In this document: one piece after another, positions 20,246 through 29,664 of the stretch
Position numbering within the stretch: position 1 is the first letter of the stretch
Layout of the letters: each line of letters begins with the position of its first letter
Made by a program: the position numbers and the translations under genes
The notes under the pieces: model-generated
What the model was told of the DNA's origin: nothing
The model's database searches: none
The model's input: only the letters and a program-made list of their open reading frames with translations
Assembly: GCF_003443535.1 (NCBI RefSeq)
Contig: NZ_CP031946.1
Coordinates: 1,178,001 to 1,242,000, forward strand
DNA length: 64,000 nt
Source: Ruegeria sp. AD91A
GTDB taxonomy: Bacteria; Pseudomonadota; Alphaproteobacteria; Rhodobacterales; Rhodobacteraceae
Direction: 5' to 3'

Positions 20246-20282
20246 TTGACATTTCGCTTGATCTGGCTTTGTTAGCGCTAAC
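20246..20282 (+). promoter_or_regulatory. Promoter and palindromic operator of the second GAPDH gene
   Basis: TTGACA (20246-20251) is a perfect -35 box; the perfect 12-bp palindrome GTTAGCGCTAAC (20271-20282) covers the expected -10 region 17-18 bases on. A bound LacI-type protein here would block transcription. The site is the same type as the one before the first GAPDH gene. Confidence 0.65.
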
Positions 20283-20315
20283 TCATATTGCTGAGACATT
20301 TGGACGGAGCAGACC

Positions 20316-21320
20316 ATGACCTTGAAACTGGCGATCAACGGATTTGGACGGATCGGGCGCGGGGTTCTGCGCGCGGTGATAGAAAGCGGACGTACGGACG
20401 TTGAGATCGTCGCGATCAACGATCTTGGCAAACCCGACATGAACGCGCATCTCTTTGAATTTGACAGCGTTCACGGCCGTTACCCCAACCCGGTCGCGCT
20501 CAACGATGCTGGTCTGGACGTGGGTCGTGGCCCAATTCGGCTGAGCAGCGAGCGCAACCCCGAGGATCTGCCCTGGTCAGATATTGACGTCGTTCTGGAA
20601 TGTACGGGCGTGTTTCGTACGCGCGAAGCGGCGGAACGTCACTTCAAAAACGGCTCCCGGAAAGTTCTGATCTCTGCCCCTGCCAGAGGCGACGGCGGTG
20701 TGAAAACCATCGTCTTTGGTGTCAACGATAGCGAACTGACCGCCGAGGATCTGGTGGTCTCAAACGCGTCCTGCACCACCAACTGTCTGTCTCCTGTTGC
20801 TGCGGCTCTGGATGGCGGCCTTGGTATCAAGCACGGCAACATGACCACGGTTCACGCTTACACTGCCAGCCAGCCGGTGCATGATACAGTTGGAAAAGAT
20901 CCATACCTGTCGCGAGCAGCGGCGTTGTCGATGATCCCTACGACAACCGGTGCAGCCGCTGCCGTGGGTTTGGTGCTGCCGCAACTCAAAGGGAAACTGA
21001 CCGGCCAGGCCATCCGTGTTCCAACCCCGAATGTCTCGGTTGTTGATCTTGTGGCCGAGGTTTCACGCCCCACGACCGAAGAAGAGGTCAACCAACTGTT
21101 CGTCGATGCAGCCGCCAAAATCCCCGGAGTGCTTGCGGCGGAAAGCCGCCCTCTGGTCTCCATTGATTTCAATCACGATCCGCACAGCTCGACCGTTTCA
21201 TTGGCTGAAACCAAAGTCACTGATGGCTCATTGGTTCGTGTGCTGGCGTGGTATGACAATGAATGGGGTTTCTCGAACCGCATGCTGGACACAGCGGCCG
21301 CAATGGGTGCCCTAGCCTAA
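20316..21320 (+). CDS. Glyceraldehyde-3-phosphate dehydrogenase, second copy (predicted NAD-dependent)
   Basis: 334 residues with INGFGRIGRG, catalytic Cys153 in SNASCTTNCLSP, and HAYTASQ. Here the cofactor strand ends INDLGKPD, so the NAD-selecting Asp36 is present, unlike the first copy; this favours NAD and a glycolytic role. The -35/palindrome pair upstream suggests repression by a LacI-type regulator. The last 9 bases overlap the convergent coaD gene. Confidence 0.93.
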   Translation: MTLKLAINGFGRIGRGVLRAVIESGRTDVEIVAINDLGKPDMNAHLFEFDSVHGRYPNPVALNDAGLDVGRGPIRLSSERNPEDLPWSDIDVVLECTGVFRTREAAERHFKNGSRKVLISAPARGDGGVKTIVFGVNDSELTAEDLVVSNASCTTNCLSPVAAALDGGLGIKHGNMTTVHAYTASQPVHDTVGKDPYLSRAAALSMIPTTTGAAAAVGLVLPQLKGKLTGQAIRVPTPNVSVVDLVAEVSRPTTEEEVNQLFVDAAAKIPGVLAAESRPLVSIDFNHDPHSSTVSLAETKVTDGSLVRVLAWYDNEWGFSNRMLDTAAAMGALA

Positions 21321-21803
21321 CCGCTGTTTCAGCGCTTCATTGACTCGGGGCGTGACGAATTTCGACACGTCCCCGTTCAACCGGGCGATTTCCTTCACCA
21401 GCTTGGACGCAATTGCCTGATGGCGCGCTTCGGCCATCAAAAAGACGGTCTCAATCGAATCGTCCAGAGCGCGGTTCATGCCGACCATCTGAAACTCGTA
21501 TTCGAAATCGGCGACCGCGCGCAGGCCCCGTACGATGATTTGCGCCCCGACATCCCTCGCGCAGTCAATCAGAAGGTTTTCGAAGGGATGCGCGATGATT
21601 TCGGTGCCGGTCTGTTCCGAAAGCCGGGCGCATTCCGCCTCGATCATGGCAACGCGCTCTTCCAACGAGAACAGAGGGCCTTTGTCCCGATTGATGGCCA
21701 CACCGATAACCAGTTTATCCACCAAAGCTGCCGCCCGACGGATGATATCGATATGCCCCATCGTGATGGGATCAAAGGTTCCAGGATACAATCCAACCCG
21801 CAT
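21312..21803 (-). CDS. coaD: Phosphopantetheine adenylyltransferase
   Basis: Fourth step of coenzyme A synthesis: transfers AMP to 4'-phosphopantetheine. The 163-residue protein starts MRVGLYPGTFDPITMGHIDI, containing the nucleotidyltransferase TxGH motif (TMGH), and has RGLRAVADFEYEFQM. The ATG at 21803 has AGGAGG five bases upstream; the longer open frame is not conserved. Convergent with and overlapping the second GAPDH gene by 9 bases. Confidence 0.96.
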   Translation of the reverse strand: MRVGLYPGTFDPITMGHIDIIRRAAALVDKLVIGVAINRDKGPLFSLEERVAMIEAECARLSEQTGTEIIAHPFENLLIDCARDVGAQIIVRGLRAVADFEYEFQMVGMNRALDDSIETVFLMAEARHQAIASKLVKEIARLNGDVSKFVTPRVNEALKQRLG

Positions 21804-21888
21804 CGCGCCCTCCTGCGCAACAAAATTTCTGCGCAAGCAAACATAACTTTGCTGCAGGTGCAAGTGATTGCTTGGGCAACCCTTGTCG

Positions 21889-22326
21889 TCAGTGCCCCAT
21901 TATCATGCCTTCTAGAGCATCTTTTTCCATCGCAAGTTCGGAAAGCTGGGCTTTCACCACATCACCCAAAGTGACAATACCTACGAGTTTTCCGTCTTCA
22001 ACCACTGGCATATGGCGGAAACGCCCTTCGGTCATGCGGGACATGATGTCTTCTACCGTGGTCTGACGAGTCGCCGTCACAAGATCCTGTGTCATGTATG
22101 ATTTTACCGGTTGATCCAGACAACCGCTGCCGCTGGCCGCCAGTTCCCGGACGATGTCACGTTCCGACAATATGCCGGCCGCGGTTTCGCCTCCGTCGTC
22201 GGAAACAACGACCGTACCGATGCGCTTGTCCGCAAGAATCTTCGAGGCCTCTGAGATTGTCGCCGTTGACGCCACGGTCACGACACCATCTGTCGCTTTG
22301 GACTTCAGGATGGCCTGTACTAGCAT
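21889..22326 (-). CDS. CBS domain pair protein
   Basis: 145 residues made of two tandem CBS motifs (about 8-60 and 77-130) and a short charged C-terminal helix (LSELAMEKDALEGM). Such stand-alone proteins bind adenine nucleotides and act as energy sensors; the target is unknown. It starts from ATG with GGAGG eight bases upstream. A 20-bp inverted repeat lies directly in front of the ribosome site. Next to a LysR gene on the same strand, but no link is evident. Confidence 0.88.
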   Translation of the reverse strand: MLVQAILKSKATDGVVTVASTATISEASKILADKRIGTVVVSDDGGETAAGILSERDIVRELAASGSGCLDQPVKSYMTQDLVTATRQTTVEDIMSRMTEGRFRHMPVVEDGKLVGIVTLGDVVKAQLSELAMEKDALEGMIMGH

Positions 22327-22339
22327 GAAGAATACCTCC

Positions 22340-22359
22340 GGAATAATAACACTTATTCC
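22340..22359. promoter_or_regulatory. Inverted repeat before the CBS gene
   Basis: GGAATAA and TTATTCC are perfect 7-bp arms with a 6-bp spacer, 14 bases upstream of the start codon and touching the ribosome-binding site. It could be a protein operator or a small mRNA hairpin. No regulator is recognised. Confidence 0.4.
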
Positions 22360-22386
22360 AAAGCGTTGCGCGATTGCCCCGACCTG

Positions 22387-23289
22387 TCAAGCGTCGGGGC
22401 CTGCTTCCAAACGAAGCACTTCCTCGCGAATACCGCGTGTCAGGGCATCAGCAAATCGGTTCAACCGCTCGTTGCGCTGGTCTCCCTGATGCCGGACCAG
22501 ATAGAAGCTGCGCGTCAAACTCACTTGATCCGTCAGGATTTTCCGAAGCCCCGGGTGGAACGGCAACGTGAAATCATGTGCCACGCAAACGCCAGTTCCC
22601 AGGCAGACCTGTCGCAACTGTACCGACACCGAATTCGATGCAAGAGCGACACGGTCAACGCCAATATCATTCAGGTAATCCAGTTCCCGGTCAAAAATCA
22701 TGTCGGGGATATAGCCGATCAACCTGTGGCCCTTCAGGTCAGCGATGTTCCGGATCGGATCATGTCGCTTCAGATACTCTTCGGTCGCGACCATGTGCAG
22801 CTTGTAGTCGCTGATTTTCTTCACCAGCAGCTGTCCGGCAGTCGGCGCACTGACCGTGACTGCCATATCTGCTTCTCGACGGGACAGGTTGATCACACGC
22901 GGAAGCGCCAGGATCTGAATGTCCAGATCAGGGTTTGCATCGCTGATTTTTGCACAAACCTGAGGCAGCAGGTAGTTGGCACTACCGTCCGGCGCGCCAA
23001 TCCTGATCTGTCCGCTCAGCGATTTCGTCGGTCCTGTTACCGCCCCGGCTGCCGCGCGCATCGCCTCTTCGGCTTGCAGCCCGTGTTCCAACAGCCGCTG
23101 TCCCGCCGGGGTCAGAACATAGCCTTGCTGCGACTTGGTGAACAATGTGGAATCAAGCGTTGCCTCCAAGCGTGCTATGCGCCGACCGGCGGTGGCAGGG
23201 TCGATCTTCAGGATGCGACCTGCGGAAGACAGGCTTTCCTCTCGCGCAACAGCCAGGAAAATCCGCATATCATCCCAATTTGGGGTCAT
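22387..23289 (-). CDS. LysR-family regulator divergent from mmsA
   Basis: 300 residues with an N-terminal helix-turn-helix (MRIFLAVAREESLSSAGRIL, then DPATAGRRIARLEATL) and an effector domain. The recognition helix has TAGRRIARLE rather than the common SAVSRQI form. It is transcribed away from mmsA with a 104-base gap holding a palindrome, so it probably controls valine or inositol degradation through mmsA. Ligand unknown. Confidence 0.87.
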   Translation of the reverse strand: MTPNWDDMRIFLAVAREESLSSAGRILKIDPATAGRRIARLEATLDSTLFTKSQQGYVLTPAGQRLLEHGLQAEEAMRAAAGAVTGPTKSLSGQIRIGAPDGSANYLLPQVCAKISDANPDLDIQILALPRVINLSRREADMAVTVSAPTAGQLLVKKISDYKLHMVATEEYLKRHDPIRNIADLKGHRLIGYIPDMIFDRELDYLNDIGVDRVALASNSVSVQLRQVCLGTGVCVAHDFTLPFHPGLRKILTDQVSLTRSFYLVRHQGDQRNERLNRFADALTRGIREEVLRLEAGPDA

Positions 23290-23298
23290 TTTGATCCC

Positions 23299-23316
23299 TT
23301 TTGCATTTTTGCAAAA
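23299..23316. promoter_or_regulatory. Operator candidate between lysR and mmsA
   Basis: Perfect inverted repeat TTTTGCA/TGCAAAA with a 4-bp spacer, ten bases from the lysR start and 78 from mmsA. Placement over the regulator's own start is typical of LysR autoregulation. Confidence 0.5.
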
Positions 23317-23393
23317 CTCTTTTGAGACATTGCCTCTGTTCGCGAGATTTCTGCAAGCCTATTCTGCGCGCAAATCTATCGGAGGAGCTATTG

Positions 23394-24893
23394 ATGCAAG
23401 ACCTGACCCATTTCCTGAACGGCGAAATGGTCGCCGGAACGTCCGGTCGTTTCGACGACGTCTACAACCCGGCAACGGGCGAAGTTCAATACAAGTGCCC
23501 GATGGCCAGTGCAGCGGAAACCACCACCGCGATCGAGGCCGCCGCCGCCGCCCAACCCGCATGGGGTGCAACCAACCCGCAAAAACGTGCGCGCGTCATG
23601 ATGGCCATGGTCGGCCTGATGAACCGCGACATGGACAAACTGGCCGAAGCGCTGAGCCGCGAGCACGGCAAAACCATCCCAGACGCCAAGGGCGATTTGC
23701 AGCGTGGTCTCGAAGTGATCGAATACTGCATTGGCGCGCCACAGATGCTGAAGGGCGAGTTTACCGACAGCGCGGGCCCCGGCATTGATATGTACTCCAT
23801 GCGTCAGCCTTTGGGTGTTGTCGGCTCGATCATGCCGTTCAACTTCCCGGCCATGATGCCACTCTGGCACGTCGGCCCCGCTCTGGCCTGCGGTAACGCC
23901 GTTGTTCTGAAACCGTCTGAACGCGACCCATCAGTGCCCCTGATGCTGGCCGAACTGTTCGTCGAAGCCGGTTTGCCTAAAGGTGTTTTTCAGGTCGTAA
24001 ACGGCGACAAGGAAGCGGTTGATACCATTCTCGACAGCGAGATCATTCAGGGCGTCAGTTTTGTCGGCTCAACCCCGATCGCGCAGTATATCTACAGCCG
24101 CGCAACGGCGAACGGAAAACGCGCCCAGTGTTTCGGCGGCGCCAAGAACCACATGATCGTCATGCCCGACGCTGATCTTGATCAGGCCGCGGACGCGCTG
24201 GTTGGCGCCGGTTTCGGTGCGGCAGGCGAACGCTGCATGGCGGTTTCGGTGGCTGTTCCCGTGGGTGAAGAGACCGCGGACGCACTGATCGAAAAACTGG
24301 TGCCGCGTATCGAAAAGCTGAAGGTTGGCCCCTACACTGCCGGCGATGATGTCGACATGGGCCCGGTTGTGACCGCCGCAGCGAAACAACGCATTCTGGG
24401 CCTGATCAATTCGGGCGTGGAACAGGGTGCGAAACTGGTTGTCGACAACCGCGACTTCAGCCTGCAAGGCTATGAGGACGGCTTCTTTGTCGGCCCGCAT
24501 CTGTTCGACAACGTGACCCCCGAGATGGACATCTACAAACAGGAAATCTTTGGCCCGGTTCTGTCCACCGTGCGCGCGGGTTCGTATGAAGAAGCGCTGA
24601 AACTGGCGATGGATCACGAATACGGCAATGGCACCGCGATCTTTACCCGTGACGGCGACACCGCGCGTGACTTTGCCAGCCGGATCAATATCGGCATGGT
24701 GGGCATCAACGTTCCGATCCCGGTTCCGCTGGCCTATCACACCTTTGGCGGCTGGAAAAAGTCTATGTTCGGCGACCTGAATCAGCACGGCCCGGACAGC
24801 TTCAAGTTCTACACCCGCACCAAAACAGTGACCGCACGCTGGCCGTCGGGCATCAAGGAAGGTGGCGAGTTCAACTTCAAGGCTATGGACTGA
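23394..24893 (+). CDS. mmsA: Methylmalonate-semialdehyde dehydrogenase (CoA-acylating)
   Basis: Last step of valine degradation: converts methylmalonate semialdehyde to propionyl-CoA. The 499-residue protein has the aldehyde dehydrogenase fold with PFNFPAMMPLWHVGPALACG, the glycine motif SFVGSTPIAQYIY, and catalytic Cys281 in GAAGERCMAVS, the form specific for MmsA (no general-base glutamate pattern of hydrolytic ALDHs). ATG at 23394 has GGAGGAG six bases upstream. The rest of the pathway is at 28.5-31.6 kb on the same strand. Confidence 0.95.
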   Translation: MQDLTHFLNGEMVAGTSGRFDDVYNPATGEVQYKCPMASAAETTTAIEAAAAAQPAWGATNPQKRARVMMAMVGLMNRDMDKLAEALSREHGKTIPDAKGDLQRGLEVIEYCIGAPQMLKGEFTDSAGPGIDMYSMRQPLGVVGSIMPFNFPAMMPLWHVGPALACGNAVVLKPSERDPSVPLMLAELFVEAGLPKGVFQVVNGDKEAVDTILDSEIIQGVSFVGSTPIAQYIYSRATANGKRAQCFGGAKNHMIVMPDADLDQAADALVGAGFGAAGERCMAVSVAVPVGEETADALIEKLVPRIEKLKVGPYTAGDDVDMGPVVTAAAKQRILGLINSGVEQGAKLVVDNRDFSLQGYEDGFFVGPHLFDNVTPEMDIYKQEIFGPVLSTVRAGSYEEALKLAMDHEYGNGTAIFTRDGDTARDFASRINIGMVGINVPIPVPLAYHTFGGWKKSMFGDLNQHGPDSFKFYTRTKTVTARWPSGIKEGGEFNFKAMD

Positions 24894-24916
24894 TCCAACA
24901 GCCCCGAAGTTTTCAG

Positions 24917-24944
24917 GCCCGGCCCGTTCAACGGCCGGGCTTTT
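24917..24944 (+). terminator. Terminator after mmsA
   Basis: Perfect 8-bp stem GCCCGGCC/GGCCGGGC with an 8-base loop followed by TTTT. Confidence 0.85.
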
Positions 24945-25081
24945 CGCATCTTTCCGCCGAAAAACCTGCTTTCCATCACTCGCTCACAAGAAATTCAGGT
25001 GGTTCACTCTGGAAAAATGCGAACAATGCTCATATTTTGGCGTCAACAATATACCGAGCAGTGAACCTACCGGAGGCACCC

Positions 25082-25681
25082 TTGTCCCAATCCCGTATGA
25101 CCCGTCGCTCTGCCTTGCTGGGCGTGGCCTCTTTGATGGCGACACCTGCCCTTGTTCGGGCACAAAGCGCGGATGCTTTTCCGGAAACGGAAGACGCAAT
25201 CAGTACGCAACTGCCGGTGCGGCGCAACGTATCGTCCTTCTCGCAGCAGAACTGGCAGGACCATTTCGATGAAGTGGGCGCTGGTTGCCTGCTGGCCGAT
25301 ATCACCAGCCGCGCCGTCCATTACTGGGGGCCTGACGGCACATACAAACTGTACCCAAGTTCCGTACCCATGAGCGAAGAGCTTACCAAACGCGGGTACA
25401 CGAAAGTCGTGCGCAAAACCGAATTCCCAAGCTGGACACCCACGGCATCAATGCGCGAACGTGACCCTTCGCTGCCGCTTCGGATGGAAGGTGGTGACCC
25501 CGGCAACCCGCTGGGAACCCGCGCCATGTATCTGGGTTGGCCTGCGTATCTGGTTCACGGAACGCACGACACGCGAAAGATCGGTCGCCAGAGTTCATCA
25601 GGTTGCATCGGCCTGTACAACCAGCATGTCGAAGAACTGTATCCGCTGGTCAAGGTCGGCACGCAGGTTCGTCTGGTCTGA
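25082..25681 (+). CDS. L,D-transpeptidase (YkuD) family protein with Tat-like signal
   Basis: About 199 residues. Periplasmic enzyme that makes 3-3 peptidoglycan cross-links or attaches proteins. The YkuD signature is at the C-terminus: HGTHDTRKIGRQSSSGCIGLYN, spanning about residues 159-180, with the catalytic His and Cys. The N-terminus has a twin-arginine-like signal (MTRRSALLGVASLMATPALV). The TTG at 25082 is chosen because GGAGG lies five bases upstream; the ATG at 25097 would be 20 bases from it. Confidence 0.85.
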   Translation: MSQSRMTRRSALLGVASLMATPALVRAQSADAFPETEDAISTQLPVRRNVSSFSQQNWQDHFDEVGAGCLLADITSRAVHYWGPDGTYKLYPSSVPMSEELTKRGYTKVVRKTEFPSWTPTASMRERDPSLPLRMEGGDPGNPLGTRAMYLGWPAYLVHGTHDTRKIGRQSSSGCIGLYNQHVEELYPLVKVGTQVRLV

Positions 25682-25701
25682 TCAATCATCTCTGAAAAGC
25701 A

Positions 25702-25735
25702 AAAGCCCCGGTCGATCGCCGGGGCTTTGTTGTTT
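25702..25735 (+). terminator. Terminator after the L,D-transpeptidase gene
   Basis: Perfect 10-bp stem AAAGCCCCGG/CCGGGGCTTT with a 7-base loop, followed by GTTGTTTT. Convergent with the fasciclin gene, which may use it in reverse. Confidence 0.85.
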
Positions 25736-25749
25736 TCAGAAACCAGACT

Positions 25750-26226
25750 TTATTCCGGCAGGATCACCGCGTCGACGACGTGGATGACACCATTGCTGGC
25801 TTCAATATCTGCCTGCACGACTTTGGCGTCATTCACTTTCACGCCGTTTTTGGCATTGACGCTCAGCCGATCGCCCTGAACGGTCAGAACCTTGGCGCGT
25901 TTGCCGGCAATATCACCGGACATAACCTTGGCCGGAACCACGTGATAGGTCAGGATGGCGATCAGTTGATCCTTGTTTTCAGGTTTCAAGAGCGTCTCGA
26001 CAGTACCTTCAGGAAGCGCAGCAAAGGCTTCGTCTGTGGGCGCAAATACGGTGAACGGACCATCTCCTTTCAGGGTGTCAACCAGTCCTGCGGCCTGAAC
26101 GGCGGCAACCAATGTGTTGAAGGACCCGGCGGCAACGGCGGTGTCAACGATGTCGGCGGCCTGAGCCTTGAGTGGCATAGCGAATGCAAGTGCGGCGGCT
26201 GCGCCCATGAATGTGCGACGGAACAT
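25750..26226 (-). CDS. Fasciclin (FAS1) domain secreted protein
   Basis: 158 residues: signal peptide ([23 protein letters not shown]) and one FAS1 domain with the two family motifs [15 protein letters not shown] (about 78-92) and the C-terminal [15 protein letters not shown]. Such proteins are secreted adhesins or surface proteins in bacteria; substrate unknown. The start has GGAGAAGACAG upstream on the minus strand. Confidence 0.92.
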   Translation of the reverse strand: MFRRTFMGAAAALAFAMPLKAQAADIVDTAVAAGSFNTLVAAVQAAGLVDTLKGDGPFTVFAPTDEAFAALPEGTVETLLKPENKDQLIAILTYHVVPAKVMSGDIAGKRAKVLTVQGDRLSVNAKNGVKVNDAKVVQADIEASNGVIHVVDAVILPE

Positions 26227-26297
26227 AGCTGTCTTCTCCTCTCCAGCGTGTTATGGAAAGGGATACGGACCTTTTGCCGCTGTGGATCACTCTGATA

Positions 26298-27149
26298 TCA
26301 TTTTTCTCTGAGCTGCACCCAGATACTCTGCGCGCGTCCTTTGGACAAAAACGGCAAGGCCGCAACGGCATCGGGCCGATCCCGTTGCAGGTAGTATCCC
26401 GGCCAAAGCATTGAATACGCGTCAGATTGCAGCAACGCGTGCAGCATGTACTGTTCTCCCCAACCTGGGCAATCATAGAAGAAGCGCTTGGGATATTCGT
26501 AGGGCAAAAACACATCGTGAACGTGGATCACCACCCCAGGTTTAAGCGTCGGTATGATGCGGCAGAAAAGATGGGCAACGTCGTTGCTCATCCGCACAAC
26601 ATGGCTGGAGTCGATAAACAGAACGTCTCCGGCCTCCAGTTCTGCAAACAGTTCCGGGTCCGTTTCTTCGAGTCGTTCTTGTTCGAACCAATCTACAACG
26701 TGGGCAATGTCGGCACGAGGATAAGGGTCGATTGCGGTAATGGTGGTGTTCAGCCTGCCATCGATGATCGCCTGTCGGGTTACACGGGTAGAGTTGCCGC
26801 ATCCGACTTCGATCACCCGCTTGGATTGGAAGCGACGGATCATCAAATACAAAACATCCGCATCCGGGCTGTCATAGTAACCATTTTCTGGGCAATAGCC
26901 GGTCTGGTTGCGCGCGGGATCTTTCAGTGCCTCCAAGGCTGCCTTGTGACGCTCGTATTCCGCCACCAGTTGTGAAATGTCGAACCCCTCCATTCCCGGG
27001 GACAACGCATATGCAGGACGCGCCAAGCCACCCGCAGCCTCGAAGGCTTCCAGCCGCGCCCGTTCATCCTGTTCCGTAACTCTGTCGACCAGTTTCACCC
27101 CCAATTCTTCAAGGGCGGTGTTGATCTTTGGGAATTTTCTGGGTTTCAA
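26298..27149 (-). CDS. Class I SAM-dependent methyltransferase-like protein
   Basis: 283 residues if it starts at the TTG at 27149 (GGAG eight bases upstream, [18 protein letters not shown]); the open frame continues to 27272 with an unlikely Cys/Arg-rich stretch. The motif I glycine loop is [12 protein letters not shown], followed by TAIDPYPR and the [14 protein letters not shown] segment, as in the Methyltransf_24 class. C-terminal [18 protein letters not shown] suggests a sugar or small-molecule substrate, which cannot be named. Divergent from the carboxylate-amine ligase gene. Confidence 0.75.
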   Translation of the reverse strand: MKPRKFPKINTALEELGVKLVDRVTEQDERARLEAFEAAGGLARPAYALSPGMEGFDISQLVAEYERHKAALEALKDPARNQTGYCPENGYYDSPDADVLYLMIRRFQSKRVIEVGCGNSTRVTRQAIIDGRLNTTITAIDPYPRADIAHVVDWFEQERLEETDPELFAELEAGDVLFIDSSHVVRMSNDVAHLFCRIIPTLKPGVVIHVHDVFLPYEYPKRFFYDCPGWGEQYMLHALLQSDAYSMLWPGYYLQRDRPDAVAALPFLSKGRAQSIWVQLREK

Positions 27150-27286
27150 GGCGCTGGCTCCGCGATCTGTTATGCAACGTTCCTTACCGCTGCGGACCGT
27201 TTCTCTGCAAGGGCAAGCCGGGCAAACCCTTGGCAAAACGTAAATTTCCGTATTCACTGATTGAACTGACAACTGCGAGGGCCGCC

Positions 27287-28402
27287 ATGCAGCAGGAATT
27301 TACACTCGGGATCGAAGAAGAATATCTGTTGGTGGATCGCGACAGCCTGCAATTGTCCGAAGCCCCCGAAGCGCTAATGGAAGCCTGCCAAAGCGATTTC
27401 GAAGGTCAGGTCAGTCCCGAGTTCCTGCAATGTCAGATAGAGGTTGGAACCAGACCACACACCACGGTAGCTTCAGCGCGCGAAGATCTGAAGCGGCTGC
27501 GGTCATGCGTGTCGAAACGAGCGGCCGAATACAACCTTTCCCCTATCGCCGTCTCTTGCCATCCCTTCGCCAACTGGAAAGATCAACACCACACCCGGAA
27601 AGAACGGTATGACGCGTTGCAACACGCACTAGGCGGTGTTGCCCGACGGATGCTGATCTGCGGGATGCATGTTCATGTTGGGGTCGAAGACCCTGCGCTT
27701 CGGGCCGACCTGATGCCGCAACTGTCATACTTTCTGCCGCATCTCCTGGCGCTGTCCACATCTTCGCCTTACTGGAGCGGCGAGGATACCGGCCTGTCTT
27801 CATACCGTCTGACGGTGTTCGACAACCTGCCGCGCACCGGGCTGCCGCCAGTTTTTGCCAGTTGGAGCGAGTATGAACGGACCACGGGTATTCTGGTCGA
27901 GCTCGGCGTCATAGAAGACACCACCAAGATCTGGTGGGATCTGCGCCCTTCGCATCGTTTCCCAACTTTGGAAACACGGATCATGGATGTTCAACCACGG
28001 CTGGAGCACACTTTGTCGTTGGCGGCACTGGTGCAGGCGTTGACCCGGATGCTGTGCCGCCTGAAAGACCGCAACCTGCGCTGGCGGCAATATGATCGTT
28101 TTCTGATCGGCGAAAACCGCTGGCGCGCTCAACGCTACGGAGTGGGTGAAGGGCTGATTGATTTCGGCGACCGGTCGGTCAAGCCCATGTCTGAACTGAT
28201 CGGCGACCTTATGGGGTTGTTGGCTGAAGACACCGAGGCCCTCGGCACGATGACTGAACTCGCACGGCTCAGGCAAATTGCTGAAAACGGCACTTCCGCC
28301 ACGCGCCAACGCCGTATTCATGCCGAGGCAACAGCGCGCGGGGACGATCCGGGGAAAGCCGTCGTGCGCCACCTGATCGAGGAATTTCACGCCGACCTCT
28401 GA
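27287..28402 (+). CDS. Carboxylate-amine ligase, YbdK/GCS2 family
   Basis: 371 residues with the glutamate-cysteine ligase-like core [13 protein letters not shown] (metal-binding glutamates) and [15 protein letters not shown]. Members have weak glutamate-cysteine ligase activity in vitro; the true substrate is unknown. ATG at 27287 has GAGG six bases upstream. It sits between mmsA and the rest of the valine genes with no evident link. Confidence 0.88.
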   Translation: MQQEFTLGIEEEYLLVDRDSLQLSEAPEALMEACQSDFEGQVSPEFLQCQIEVGTRPHTTVASAREDLKRLRSCVSKRAAEYNLSPIAVSCHPFANWKDQHHTRKERYDALQHALGGVARRMLICGMHVHVGVEDPALRADLMPQLSYFLPHLLALSTSSPYWSGEDTGLSSYRLTVFDNLPRTGLPPVFASWSEYERTTGILVELGVIEDTTKIWWDLRPSHRFPTLETRIMDVQPRLEHTLSLAALVQALTRMLCRLKDRNLRWRQYDRFLIGENRWRAQRYGVGEGLIDFGDRSVKPMSELIGDLMGLLAEDTEALGTMTELARLRQIAENGTSATRQRRIHAEATARGDDPGKAVVRHLIEEFHADL

Positions 28403-28453
28403 GTGTTTTCGGCCTCCGGCCCCTTTCAACCGACTCATTGTTGCGCCTGCAAA

Positions 28454-28475
28454 ATTTCTGTAAGAATTCAGAAAT
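28454..28475. promoter_or_regulatory. Inverted repeat upstream of the valine degradation operon
   Basis: ATTTCTG and CAGAAAT are perfect 7-bp arms with an 8-bp spacer, 40 bases before the isobutyryl-CoA dehydrogenase start. The segment ATTTCTGTAAG (28454-28464) recurs as ATTTCTGCAAG at 23347-23357 upstream of mmsA. Confidence 0.45.
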
Positions 28476-28514
28476 AAACAACCGTTCAATTCATTGCCGA
28501 CGGGAGGGAGCGTC

Positions 28515-29657
28515 ATGGATTTCGCACTCAGCGAGGAACAAACAGCCATTTTCGACATGGCACACGCGTTTGGGCAGGAAAACATCGCACCCTTTGCGCG
28601 CAAGTGGGAGGCGGACGGAACCATTCCAAAAACCCTGTGGCCAAGGATAGGCGAGCTTGGCTTCGGCGCGCTTTACGTATCCGAGGAAAGCGGAGGCTCA
28701 AACCTGACCCGTCTGGATGCGACCCTGGTTTTCGAGGCCCTGTCAATGGCCTGCCCTTCGGTCGCCGCCTTCCTGTCGATCCACAACATGTGCGCCAAGA
28801 TGTTGGACAATTTCGCGGATGATGAACTAAAGGCGCGCATCATGCCGGATGTTCTGAGTCTGAATACGGTTCTGAGCTATTGCCTGACGGAGCCCGGTTC
28901 CGGCTCTGACGCGGCGGCGCTGAAAACCCGCGCCGAACGGACAAACGAAGGTTATACGTTGAATGGCACCAAGGCGTTCATCTCAGGCGGCGGCTACTCC
29001 GATGCCTATGTCTGTATGGTGCGTACCGGTCAGGATGGGCCCAAGGGGATCTCGACTGTATATGTTGAGGACGGCACGCCGGGGCTGAGCTTTGGGGCGC
29101 TGGAACAGAAAATGGGCTGGAAAAGCCAACCGACCGCGCAGGTTCAGTTCGACGACTGTAAAATTCCCGCTGGCAACCTTGTAGGCACCGAAGGCGACGG
29201 ATTTAAATATGCCATGATGGGGCTGGATGGTGGGCGGCTCAACATTTCTGCCTGTTCCCTTGGGGCTGCTCAAGCCGGGCTGGATATGACGCTGCAATAC
29301 ATGTCCGAGCGCAAGGCATTCGGCCAATCCATCGATCAGTTCCAAGCCCTTCAGTTCCGTCTGGCAGATATGGAAATCGAATTGCAGGCCGCCCGTACCT
29401 TCCTGCGTCAGGCAGCGTGGAAACTGGATCAGGGGGCGCCCGATGCCACGAAATTCTGCGCCATGGCCAAGAAATTCGTGACTGAAACCGGATCGAAAGT
29501 GGTGGATCAGTGCCTGCAACTGCATGGCGGTTACGGATATCTTGCAGATTACGGCATCGAAAAGCTTGTGCGCGATCTGCGGGTGCATCAGATTCTGGAA
29601 GGCACGAACGAGATCATGCGCGTGATCGTTTCGCGTCAGTTGCTCGCCAACCGCTGA
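28515..29657 (+). CDS. Acyl-CoA dehydrogenase, probably isobutyryl-CoA dehydrogenase
   Basis: FAD enzyme oxidising isobutyryl-CoA to methacrylyl-CoA in valine degradation. 380 residues with the family signatures CLTEPGSGSDAAALKTRAER and QLHGGYGYLADYGIEKLVRD, and the catalytic-glutamate segment HQILEGTNEIMRVIVSRQ at the C-terminus. The substrate is inferred from the two following genes, which handle the next products. ATG at 28515 with GGGAGGGAG upstream; a 21-base longer frame exists. Confidence 0.88.
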   Translation: MDFALSEEQTAIFDMAHAFGQENIAPFARKWEADGTIPKTLWPRIGELGFGALYVSEESGGSNLTRLDATLVFEALSMACPSVAAFLSIHNMCAKMLDNFADDELKARIMPDVLSLNTVLSYCLTEPGSGSDAAALKTRAERTNEGYTLNGTKAFISGGGYSDAYVCMVRTGQDGPKGISTVYVEDGTPGLSFGALEQKMGWKSQPTAQVQFDDCKIPAGNLVGTEGDGFKYAMMGLDGGRLNISACSLGAAQAGLDMTLQYMSERKAFGQSIDQFQALQFRLADMEIELQAARTFLRQAAWKLDQGAPDATKFCAMAKKFVTETGSKVVDQCLQLHGGYGYLADYGIEKLVRDLRVHQILEGTNEIMRVIVSRQLLANR

Positions 29658-29664
29658 GGCCCCA

